Shown one piece after another: positions 1-5,017 of a DNA stretch of 5,017 bases. The stretch lies in contig CALCHA010000641.1 of assembly GCA_937901265.1 (NCBI GenBank), positions 1-5,017 of the forward strand, given 5' to 3'. Under the pieces are notes generated by a model that saw nothing but the letters and a program-made list of their open reading frames with translations, was not told the origin of the DNA and searched no databases. The stretch's first letter is position 1. Every line of letters begins with the position of its first letter. The stretch comes from an uncultured Phycisphaerales bacterium (GTDB lineage: Bacteria; Planctomycetota; Phycisphaerae; WQYP01). Made by a program: the position numbers and the translations under genes.

Positions 1-595
1 CAACCCCCTGCGACACCAGCGCCAACGCCAGCACCACCGACAGCGGCAGCAATATATAAAGCGTGCTCCGCGTCACATCGACCCAGAAATTCCCCAGGTC
101 CCTGATCTGCTTCCCGCGCAACCCACGAATCAGCGCCACCAGCACCGCCATTCCAGTCGCCGGGGACAGAAAATTCTGAACCGTCATCCCCACCATCTGC
201 GTGAGGTAACTCAGCGTCGTCTCGCCGCTGTAACTCTGCCAGTTTGTGTTCGTCGCGAAACTCACCGCCGTGTTGAAGGACAAATCCGGCGGCACCGCCC
301 CCACCCCCGCCGGGTTCCCCATCAGCATTCCCTGCACCCGCTGCAGCCCATACACCGCCAGCAGCCCCATCAAATTGAACACCAGCAACGCCACCGCATA
401 CTTCGCCCACCGCATCCCCTGCTCCCGCTTCACCCCGCACATCCAATAGATCAACCGCTCCACGGGTCCCAGCACCCGATCCAGCCCGCAAGGCCTGCCG
501 TCGTACACCCGCGCCATGTACGCCCCCAGTGGCTTCACCAGCGCCAGCAGCACCGCCACATACAGTCCAATCTGAATCCATCCGTACGTCGTCAT
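1..595 (-). CDS. kdpA: Potassium-transporting ATPase, potassium-binding subunit KdpA (5' part; 3' end beyond window)
   Basis: KdpA is the channel-like, polytopic inner-membrane subunit of the KdpFABC P-type ATPase. It selects potassium and passes it to the KdpB pump at micromolar external concentrations. The first 198 residues are visible, against about 557 in E. coli KdpA, so roughly the last two thirds lie outside the window. Recognisable family sequence includes [13 protein letters not shown] (residues 21-33). A long conserved block at 106-125 contains TNTNWQ (115-120), the first pore-loop selectivity filter, and is followed by YSGE and [11 protein letters not shown] (140-150). Hydrophobic segments are seen near 7-27, 64-84 and 176-196. 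The ATG at 593-595 overlaps the kdpF stop codon (ATGA), with a GGAG Shine-Dalgarno about 8 nt upstream. KdpB and KdpC should follow to the left. I see no defect in the visible part. Identification is firm. Confidence 0.97.
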   Translation of the reverse strand, partial: MTTYGWIQIGLYVAVLLALVKPLGAYMARVYDGRPCGLDRVLGPVERLIYWMCGVKREQGMRWAKYAVALLVFNLMGLLAVYGLQRVQGMLMGNPAGVGAVPPDLSFNTAVSFATNTNWQSYSGETTLSYLTQMVGMTVQNFLSPATGMAVLVALIRGLRGKQIRDLGNFWVDVTRSTLYILLPLSVVLALALVSQGV

Positions 596-684
596 GAAAA
601 TTTCTCCGGCAACAAAAGTGCCACCACCAGGTACACCAGCAACCCTGCCGTCAGCCCCAGGCCAACCCAGTACAGCGCCGTCAT
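592..684 (-). CDS. kdpF: KdpF, small membrane subunit of the Kdp potassium ATPase
   Basis: This 30-codon gene encodes a single-helix hydrophobic peptide, starting [14 protein letters not shown] and ending LLLPEKFS. KdpF is a lipid-like stabilising subunit of about 29 residues in E. coli that packs against KdpA in the membrane. The length, one membrane span, a charged tail ending P-E-x-F, and position immediately before kdpA all fit. The start ATG (682-684) overlaps the stop of the preceding small ORF, and the stop TGA (592-594) overlaps the kdpA start, both as ATGA. A strong GGAGGTGGG Shine-Dalgarno sits just before the ATG, inside the upstream small gene. Genes this short are often missed by automatic annotation. 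The identification combines visible sequence with known kdp operon order. Confidence 0.9.
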   Translation of the reverse strand: MTALYWVGLGLTAGLLVYLVVALLLPEKFS

Positions 685-773
685 TGCCCACCTCCCAGCA
701 CGCCGCAAAGCTTCACCAGTCCGAGCGTCATCGCAAAGAAAACAACAATCACCGAAACGTAAATCAGGTCCAT
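681..773 (-). CDS. Unnamed 30-residue membrane peptide leading the kdp operon
   Basis: This 30-codon ORF begins [20 protein letters not shown] and ends in [10 protein letters not shown]. It has one predicted membrane helix at about residues 3-23, a short acidic N-terminus, and a lysine and cysteine just after the helix. Its ATG (771-773) has a good AGGAG Shine-Dalgarno 7 nt upstream. Its stop TGA (681-683) overlaps the kdpF start, so it appears to be the first cistron of a coupled chain leading to kdpF and kdpA. From memory, small hydrophobic ORFs of about this size occur ahead of kdpF/kdpA in several phyla and are annotated as hypothetical proteins, but I cannot verify homology here. It could be an accessory Kdp subunit resembling KdpF, or a leader cistron whose translation opens kdpF. 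The coding case rests on ribosome-binding site, overlap and hydrophobicity. Confidence 0.75.
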   Translation of the reverse strand: MDLIYVSVIVVFFAMTLGLVKLCGVLGGGQ

Positions 774-951
774 GGCGGACTCCTTTCTGCTTCGTCTGAC
801 AGTCAACCAGATTTGCGTGAGAAGTGTGATAAGGAGGCCGTCAATAACCCCCTCCGCGGCATCAAGAAAAGATCAAGATTGCCGAAATCCACCGCCCCAG
901 CCACGCCGCGATGATCCGCAACCGCCACTCACCCGCCATAAGAGCCCCCAC
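774..951 (-). promoter_or_regulatory. Leader/promoter region of the kdp operon
   Basis: This gap between the integrase remnant and the first kdp cistron must hold the kdp promoter unless transcription enters from further upstream. I could not find a convincing -35/-10 pair. Two features stand out on the minus strand. One is a direct repeat TCTTGAT-N4-TCTTGAT, with copies at 861-867 and 872-878 on the plus strand, spaced 11 bp or one helical turn, which could bind a dimeric response regulator such as KdpE. The other is a 5-bp inverted repeat, GGAGG at 833-837 and CCTCC at 851-855. The function of both is inferred only. Confidence 0.35.
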
Positions 952-1493
952 TTATTTGGGCGGAAGAGAAGGGGCTGTGAAGCCGTATTCCTCGCCCAGC
1001 CACGCCACCGCCTTGTCGAACAATTCCTGCGACGGCACGACGTAAGGCTTATCCGCCACGGTTTTCGCCGATCGAGCCAGAAAATGCTGCGCGTAGGCGC
1101 GGTAATCGTTATGGCTTCCCAGTTTCGTCGCCGAGGTGTTGCGGATCGCCGCCGGCCCCTTGGCGTCCTTGACCTTCTGCTCCTTCACCCAGCCATTGCA
1201 GGCCTCGTTGATCTTGTCGTTCCTGCTCCTCTTACTTTTCTCCGACAGGGAGTCAAACACCAGCGGAGGGCGATCCCGATCTTCTTCGCGATCTCGGGGT
1301 CGGACGCCATAATCTGTTCCGCCCGCGCCCGAGCGAGGAACTCCCCATCCATTTTTATCCACTCATCCAGGGCGGCGTGGTAGCCGTCGATGTCGTACTT
1401 CCCCTTGCACTTGCCCTTCCCCAGGTAATGCACCTTTCCCCGCGCGTGCTTCTTCCAGCACTTGCGGGGCAGCGCACCATGTCCGTTGGAACT
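952..1493 (-). pseudogene. Decayed tyrosine recombinase (phage-type integrase) remnant
   Basis: Two reading frames together give about 180 codons of a recombinase that would normally be about 300-400 residues. The upstream frame (about 1493-1270) reads WKKHARGKVHYLGKG, then AALDEWIKMDGEFLA, resembling the N-terminal DNA-binding segment of planctomycete-type integrases. The downstream frame (about 1270-952, ending TAA) carries AIRNTSATKL, FLARSAKTVADKPYV and FDKAVAWLGEEYGF. These resemble the C-terminal catalytic end, with the Arg of the HxxR region and a candidate nucleophilic Tyr in ADKPY. A one-base loss or two-base gain near 1265-1275 separates the frames. The central catalytic region with the first Arg appears deleted. 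No ATG opens the first frame before residue 50 or so. Where relatives, from memory, have a GHS-type histidine, this copy reads ARS. It should be inactive. Its position beside tRNA-Gly suggests it is the scar of an integrated element. The family match is recall-based, not searched. Confidence 0.72.
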
Positions 1494-1495
1494 TC

Positions 1496-1536
1496 AAAAA
1501 AAATCCCCTGAACGCCGGGGGTGGTGGTCAGGGGGA
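1496..1536 (-). terminator. Rho-independent terminator downstream of tRNA-Gly
   Basis: Read on the minus strand, CCCCTGA (1534-1528) pairs with TCAGGGG (1511-1505) across a 16-nt loop. A single A and then eight consecutive T residues (1503-1496) follow. This is a classic intrinsic terminator shape. It lies about 118 nt past the tRNA 3' end and immediately before the open part of the integrase remnant. It would therefore end the tRNA transcript and cut the remnant off from transcription. Confidence 0.75.
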
Positions 1537-1554
1537 ATTGTCACGGAGGAGGGC

Positions 1555-1585
1555 TGTACCCAAAAATTCGGTAAAATTGGATACA
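1555..1585. repeat. Near-perfect 9-bp inverted repeat in the tRNA-integrase gap
   Basis: TGTACCCAA (1555-1563) is the inverted match, with one mismatch, of TTGGATACA (1577-1585). A 13-bp AT-rich spacer separates the arms. The layout of two 9-bp arms around an AT-rich core resembles a tyrosine-recombinase core-type site or a dimeric operator. It lies between the tRNA 3' end and the integrase remnant, so an old recombination site is possible. It could equally be chance or part of the transcript fold. Confidence 0.3.
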
Positions 1586-1653
1586 GATTTGGATGCGCAA
1601 TTTGGGGGTTTGACTGGATGCGCCGTAAGCCCGTTTATTTTTAGAACTTATAC

Positions 1654-1725
1654 AGCGGGCGAAGGGGGTCGAACCCTCGACATTCACGTTGGCAACGTGA
1701 CGCTCTACCACTGAGCTACGCCCGC
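1654..1725 (-). tRNA. tRNA-Gly (anticodon GCC)
   Basis: The 72-nt minus-strand sequence folds into a full cloverleaf. The acceptor stem GCGGGCG/CGCCCGC is perfect. The D arm is GCTC/GAGC with loop AGTGGTA. The anticodon stem is TCACG/CGTGA with loop TTGCCAA, giving anticodon GCC (1691-1693 on the plus strand). The T arm is GAGGG/CCCTT with loop TTCGACC and one G-U pair. The discriminator is U, and no CCA is encoded, so the 3' CCA must be added by the CCA-adding enzyme. It decodes GGC and GGU glycine codons. It has its own promoter and terminator. Confidence 0.97.
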
Positions 1726-1737
1726 ATGAGACGGACC

Positions 1738-1765
1738 ATTATACGTAACGGCGTCGTTATTGCAA
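1738..1765 (-). promoter_or_regulatory. Sigma70-type promoter of tRNA-Gly
   Basis: On the minus strand there is a perfect -10 TATAAT (1743-1738) and a -35 TTGCAA (1765-1760; 4 of 6 matches to TTGACA) with 16 bp between. Transcription would start about 5-7 nt before the mature tRNA 5' end, a typical short leader. It lies between the stop of the upstream membrane-protein gene (1786) and the tRNA, so the tRNA can be expressed independently. Confidence 0.75.
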
Positions 1766-1785
1766 CAACCCCTCGCGCGTGGCGC

Positions 1786-3540
1786 TCATCGCGGCGGCGG
1801 AGGGCCGCCGTCCGGCGTTTCCGCGGCCCGCAGTTCCGCGGCGGCGGCGGGATTGCCGCCCGCCTCGTAGGCTGCCGCGGCCTGTTCGAGCAGGGGCCGC
1901 GTCGGGCGCAGGACGAAGGCCCGGCGAAACGCTGCGCCGGCCGCGAGATAGAGCTCGCGTACCTCGGCCAGCGACAGGCCGCGCTGGCTTCCCTGGCGGG
2001 CGGCCAGTTCCAATGCTTGGCCGCGAAGCTCCGCTGCCGTTGGCACTTTTGGGGCCTGCACCAGCACGGCGTCGGCCTCGCGCAACGCTGCCGCGGCATC
2101 CCCCTGCTGCAGCGCGTACCGCGCCCAGCGCAAATGAATATCCAGGCCGTAGGGATCTCCATTAAGCTCCTGCAGCACATAGGCATACAGCGTCGGCGTG
2201 TCACGCCACACCGCCACTTGCCCAAACGACAGGGCGGCCAACCCCACCACGATCACCCCCGCGGCCACTGCCGCCATCTTCCGCACGTGGAGCGCCACCC
2301 GCCCACTGGCCAGCCATCCGGCGACCAGCGCGCTGTAAATGACCCCTTCCCCATACGTGTAACGGTCGGAGGTGTAATCGGGATGCTCCGTGAGTCCCAG
2401 AAAGGGCAGCAGCACGAGCAGGTGGCACAGCCATGCGGCCCACGCCGTCGGCCACCGTCGCCGCATCGCGAAGAGCACCACCGTGATGCCCACCACGGCC
2501 GCGGCTGAGAACACAAAGAGGGGTTCGTCGGGCGAAAATCGCACCAGCGTCGTGTAGACCGGCGACAAATGGGTTGGCCACAGGGTTGCCGCGACGTAGT
2601 ACGCGCACACATAAAACGCCTGCATGAGGCGTGAGCCCACCCCGAACGTGTCCACGCCGGCCGCGTGGGCCATGGTCTGGGTGTGAAAGCGCCCCCAGAC
2701 ACTGACCGCGATCGCCGCCATCGCCAGGAGGAACATCGGCCATTTTTCGACGATCAGCCGGGCCCACGCAGGGCCGCGCCGCGGCTCGCCTTCCGCGCGG
2801 CCCAGGATGTAGACGTCCAGCACCACCAGCACCGCCGGCAGGAGCAGGCCCGCGGGAAACGTCAGCAGCGACAGCCCATATCCCGCCACAGCCGCCCAGA
2901 AGAGCGGACGCCCCCACATCAGTTGCCGGCGATCCGCCGCCCGCTGGACGCTGCGCAGGTACATCCACAGCCCCGCCAGCAGGAAGACCGCCATCATCAG
3001 GTGCACGCGTGCTCCCACCCACGCGACGGCCTCCACGCGCAGGGGATGCACCGCCCACAAGGCCGCCCCAGCCGCTGCCGCGAAATCCTGCCAACCGGCG
3101 GAAACGGGCGATCGCGCCGCTTTCAGCAGCTCCCGAAGGAGGGCAAAGAGGAGCAACACATTGACCAGGTGCAGTCCCACGTTGACGAGATGTTGCGCGG
3201 GCGCATTGAGACCGACCAGCGCGACGCTGAGCGCATAGCCGAGCCATCCCAGGGGCATGTAGAGGCGGTTGTAGGTGGAGTCGGTGAACATCCAGTGCAA
3301 GTTCGCGGCGGTCAGGCCGTGGACATGCGGATTGGCGTACAACATTCGGTCGTCATCCCACATGACGAACTGGAAGCTGCCTGACCGCCCGAAGGTTACG
3401 ACCACCAGTGCCGCGAGGAGCAACAGGTAGAGCAGCACGCGACGGCGGTCAGGGACGACGCCGCTGGCCCGGAGTTGAGGATCACCGACGTCGGCCACCT
3501 GCACGCTTGCCTCCACGCTCCCGTTGCCCCCTGGCCCCAT
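1786..3540 (-). CDS. TMTC-like polytopic membrane protein with TPR-like tail (putative GT-C glycosyltransferase family)
   Basis: This 584-residue protein has a membrane-embedded N-terminal two thirds and a soluble alanine-rich helical tail. The first helix (about 34-51) is followed by WDDDR (61-65), the acidic first-loop motif expected of GT-C lipid-phosphosugar-dependent glycosyltransferases. Next come LGWLGYAL, HLVNVGLHLVN (117-127) and HPLRVEAVAWV (165-175), which recall the HPxxVExVAW block of bacterial TMTC-like/DUF1736 proteins. SDRYTY (391-396) is also typical. Further hydrophobic helices run to about 440. Residues 465-575 form helix pairs like degenerate TPRs (ARYALQQGDAAAALREAD). The likely role is sugar transfer to exported protein or polymer at the membrane, but donor and acceptor are unknown. 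I chose ATG 3538-3540; a TTG at 3616-3618 would add 26 low-complexity residues. Neither start has a strong ribosome-binding site. It stands alone, divergent from the GH53 gene. Confidence 0.82.
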   Translation of the reverse strand: MGPGGNGSVEASVQVADVGDPQLRASGVVPDRRRVLLYLLLLAALVVVTFGRSGSFQFVMWDDDRMLYANPHVHGLTAANLHWMFTDSTYNRLYMPLGWLGYALSVALVGLNAPAQHLVNVGLHLVNVLLLFALLRELLKAARSPVSAGWQDFAAAAGAALWAVHPLRVEAVAWVGARVHLMMAVFLLAGLWMYLRSVQRAADRRQLMWGRPLFWAAVAGYGLSLLTFPAGLLLPAVLVVLDVYILGRAEGEPRRGPAWARLIVEKWPMFLLAMAAIAVSVWGRFHTQTMAHAAGVDTFGVGSRLMQAFYVCAYYVAATLWPTHLSPVYTTLVRFSPDEPLFVFSAAAVVGITVVLFAMRRRWPTAWAAWLCHLLVLLPFLGLTEHPDYTSDRYTYGEGVIYSALVAGWLASGRVALHVRKMAAVAAGVIVVGLAALSFGQVAVWRDTPTLYAYVLQELNGDPYGLDIHLRWARYALQQGDAAAALREADAVLVQAPKVPTAAELRGQALELAARQGSQRGLSLAEVRELYLAAGAAFRRAFVLRPTRPLLEQAAAAYEAGGNPAAAAELRAAETPDGGPPPPR

Positions 3541-3669
3541 TGCCTCGCCCACTTTAGCACACCCGCCCGCCGCCAGCAGCCTCGCGGTCTCGCTGGGTTC
3601 ACTCGCGCTCCCGGGCAAGTTCCGGGTTCGGGATAAACAGCGGGGGAGCGGGGAAATTGAAAATGGGGA

Positions 3670-3697
3670 GTGACAGGGGTGGGGTTGGCGGGATAAT
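3670..3697 (+). promoter_or_regulatory. Putative sigma70-type promoter of the GH53 gene
   Basis: GTGACA (3670-3675; 5 of 6 to TTGACA) and GATAAT (3692-3697; 5 of 6 to TATAAT) are separated by 16 bp. Transcription would begin near 3704, leaving a leader of about 24 nt that includes the GGAGG ribosome-binding site at 3716-3720. The surrounding sequence is very G-rich, which makes the AT-containing hexamers stand out. Confidence 0.5.
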
Positions 3698-3727
3698 GGC
3701 GGAGGTTATTTGGATGGAGGTTGCGTG

Positions 3728-4912
3728 ATGGCGATGAATCGGCGGGCGTTCTTGGCGGCGGCGGCGGCAGTGGGGACCGGGGCGGTGGTGGGAGGGCGGT
3801 TTGGGAGTGAGGCGTGGGGGCAGGCGCGGGCGGCGGATCGGGCCTTGCCGGCGAGGAAACGGAAATATGTGCTGGGGGCGGATATTTCCTGGATTCCAGA
3901 GGATGAGGCGGGGGGCGCGACCTATTGGGACCGGGGCGTGAAGAAGGATATTTTTGATATTTTGCCGGCGTATGGGTTCAATTTTATACGGCTGCGGGTA
4001 TTCAATGATCCCAAGGCACCGGGCGGGTATGCGGCGCGGCAGAGCGAGGCGTTTTGTGATGTGGCGCATACGGTGGCGATGGCGAAGCGCGCCAAGAAGG
4101 CGGGGATGGGCGTGCTGGTGACCTGTCATCTGGGAGACACCTGGACGAGCCCCGGGAAACAGGCGAAACCGGCGGCGTGGGCGGATCTGGATTTTGCGGG
4201 GTTGGAGAAGGCCGTCAACGCGTATGTCGGACGGACGGAGAAGGCGCTGGGGGAAGCGGGGGTGATGCCGGAGATGATGGGGGTGGGCAATGAGACGTCG
4301 GATGGGTGTTTGTTTCCCGATGGGCGCAAGAGCGATGGGGCGAAGTTTGCGGCATTGATTCAGGCGGGGTGTTCAGCGGTGCGTGCCGCGGACAAGCGGG
4401 TGGAGATCATGGTGCACAACCATCTGGGCCGGAGCAATGCGGCGATCGTGCCGTGGGTGGACAATTTTGTGAAGCATGGGGTGGAGTTCGATATCATCGG
4501 GATGAGTTGTTACAACGAGGCGAAGTCGGGGGATTGGAAGAACAACTTCGATGATTTGGCGGTGCGCTATCCGAAGCTGACGTTTGCGGCGGCGGAGTAT
4601 TCGTACAAGAAGCGGGAGTTGAACGATCTGATTTATGGGGCGCCCAATGGGAAGGGGATCGGGAGTTTTATCTGGGAGCCGACGCGGTGGCGCGAAGCGA
4701 TTTTCGACAAGAATGGGGTGAATGCGGGGAATGACGACAACAACAAGCCGCATCTGCCGGCAAGTACGCTGGGAGCGGATGGGAAAGTCATGACGGCACC
4801 TGCGACGGCACCGGCAACGCAGGCGCAGGGATTCGGGCGGCGCGGCGGCGGGCGGTATGACACGAACTCGCACATCCTGGTTTATCCGGAGATGGCGAAG
4901 GCGTATGGGTGA
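3728..4912 (+). CDS. Secreted glycoside hydrolase family 53, arabinogalactan endo-beta-1,4-galactanase
   Basis: GH53 enzymes cleave internal beta-1,4-galactosyl bonds of type I arabinogalactan, a pectin side chain (EC 3.2.1.89). This 394-residue protein opens with a twin-arginine signal, NRRAFL (4-9), and an Ala/Gly-rich hydrophobic stretch to about 23. Cleavage is probably near GQARA-AD (31-37), giving Tat export. The (beta/alpha)8 fold shows GADISWIPEDEAGG (50-63), GFNFIRLRVFNDP (83-95), CHLGDTWTSPGKQ (133-145) and GVGNETSDG (185-193). E189 in GNE is the expected acid/base, and E290 in AAEYSY the expected nucleophile; GSFIWEPTRW (312-321) follows. Odd points are a disordered TAPATAPAT and RRGGG segment (356-376) before the final helix, and strongly GGG/GCG-biased codons. 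ATG 3728 was chosen because GGAGG (3716-3720) lies 7 nt upstream; TTG 3710 and ATG 3734 are alternatives. I see no transporter partner nearby. Confidence 0.93.
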   Translation: MAMNRRAFLAAAAAVGTGAVVGGRFGSEAWGQARAADRALPARKRKYVLGADISWIPEDEAGGATYWDRGVKKDIFDILPAYGFNFIRLRVFNDPKAPGGYAARQSEAFCDVAHTVAMAKRAKKAGMGVLVTCHLGDTWTSPGKQAKPAAWADLDFAGLEKAVNAYVGRTEKALGEAGVMPEMMGVGNETSDGCLFPDGRKSDGAKFAALIQAGCSAVRAADKRVEIMVHNHLGRSNAAIVPWVDNFVKHGVEFDIIGMSCYNEAKSGDWKNNFDDLAVRYPKLTFAAAEYSYKKRELNDLIYGAPNGKGIGSFIWEPTRWREAIFDKNGVNAGNDDNNKPHLPASTLGADGKVMTAPATAPATQAQGFGRRGGGRYDTNSHILVYPEMAKAYG

Positions 4913-4970
4913 CAGGGGGGGATGGGGGGTGTTGGGTCGGGCGACGGGGGGTCGGCCTGCGGGCTGGGGC

Positions 4971-4987
4971 GGGCGGGACGCCCGCGG
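4971..4987. repeat. Compact GC hairpin, possible dispersed repeat or terminator stem
   Basis: GCGGG (4973-4977) pairs with CCCGC (4981-4985) around ACG. An overlapping GGGCG/CGCCC pairing (4971-4975 with 4979-4983) gives an alternative fold. The motif GGCGGGACGCCCGCGG resembles, from memory, a small palindrome scattered in planctomycete intergenic DNA, which I cannot check here. It lies 60 bp past the GH53 stop and could protect or end that transcript, but no T-run follows it. The rest of 4913-5017 is G-rich non-coding sequence in which I see nothing else. Confidence 0.4.
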
Positions 4988-5017
4988 TACGAGGGGGGCA
5001 GCCTGGAGGGTGGGGCG

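Noticed and set aside
246..449. 67-codon plus-strand frame inside kdpA
   Set aside because: It is antisense to well-conserved KdpA sequence including the selectivity filter, and it has no ribosome-binding site.
594..914. 106-codon plus-strand frame across kdpF and the kdp leader
   Set aside because: Its product is low-complexity and Pro/Ser-rich, and it runs antisense to two coupled small genes with good ribosome-binding sites.
772..1383. 203-codon plus-strand reading frame
   Set aside because: It runs antisense to the integrase remnant and the kdp leader. Its product is Arg/Pro-rich with no domain, and the minus-strand frames carry recognisable protein motifs.
2201..3247. 348-codon minus-strand frame within the membrane-protein gene
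   Set aside because: It is an overlapping frame of the 584-residue gene. The product is Gly/Ala/Arg-rich without membrane helices or motifs, as expected from high-GC shadow frames.
2665..3384. 239-codon plus-strand frame
   Set aside because: It is antisense to the membrane-protein gene, and its composition (Gln, Arg, His, Pro) is typical of antisense translation of GC-rich coding sequence.
3541..3618. N-terminal extension of the membrane protein from TTG 3616-3618
   Set aside because: The added 26 residues are low-complexity without a signal or motif, and a TTG start without a ribosome-binding site is less likely than ATG 3538-3540. It cannot be excluded.
3599..4129. 176-codon minus-strand frame opposite the start of the GH53 gene
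   Set aside because: It is rich in Pro, Arg, His and Ile with no recognisable domain, and it lies opposite clear GH53 motifs and the Tat signal.
1..5017. CRISPR arrays, toxin-antitoxin pairs or a defence cluster
   Set aside because: No regularly spaced repeats, no nuclease or helicase motifs and no paired small soluble genes were seen. The only mobile-element signal is the decayed integrase.

Overview
This window is a high-GC bacterial chromosome segment, most plausibly from a member of the Planctomycetota (perhaps Phycisphaerae-like). That placement is an inference. It rests on the mix of a Tat-exported family 53 glycoside hydrolase, a TMTC-like polytopic membrane protein with a TPR-like tail, and a tyrosine-recombinase remnant of a type I associate with planctomycete genomes. 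No rRNA or phylogenetic marker is present to test it.

Layout: (1) 1-773, minus strand: the 5' end of a high-affinity potassium uptake (Kdp) operon. It reads, in transcription order, an unnamed 30-residue membrane peptide, kdpF (30 residues) and kdpA (first 198 residues, cut by the window edge). Each junction is a 4-base ATGA stop/start overlap, so the three genes look translationally coupled. (2) 774-951: leader or promoter region of kdp, with a short direct repeat and a possible 25-codon upstream ORF. (3) 952-1493, minus strand: a decayed tyrosine recombinase (integrase). It has a frameshift, no start codon, a large internal deletion and a lost active-site histidine. (4) 1496-1765: a tRNA-Gly(GCC) gene on the minus strand, with its own sigma70-like promoter and a downstream rho-independent terminator. 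The integrase remnant lies just past that terminator, the classic arrangement for an element integrated at a tRNA 3' end. (5) 1786-3540, minus strand: a large membrane protein related to TMTC/GT-C glycosyltransferase-like proteins. (6) 3541-3727: divergent intergenic region with a good promoter for the rightward gene. (7) 3728-4912, plus strand: a secreted GH53 endo-beta-1,4-galactanase. (8) 4913-5017: very G-rich non-coding DNA ending in a compact GC hairpin that may be a dispersed repeat.

The genes do not form one pathway. The kdp genes serve potassium scavenging, the GH53 enzyme serves breakdown of pectic galactan, and the membrane protein probably acts in envelope glycosylation. The most notable parts are the two tiny genes ahead of kdpA and the scar of an integrative element at tRNA-Gly. 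I found no convincing undescribed defence or other multi-gene system here.
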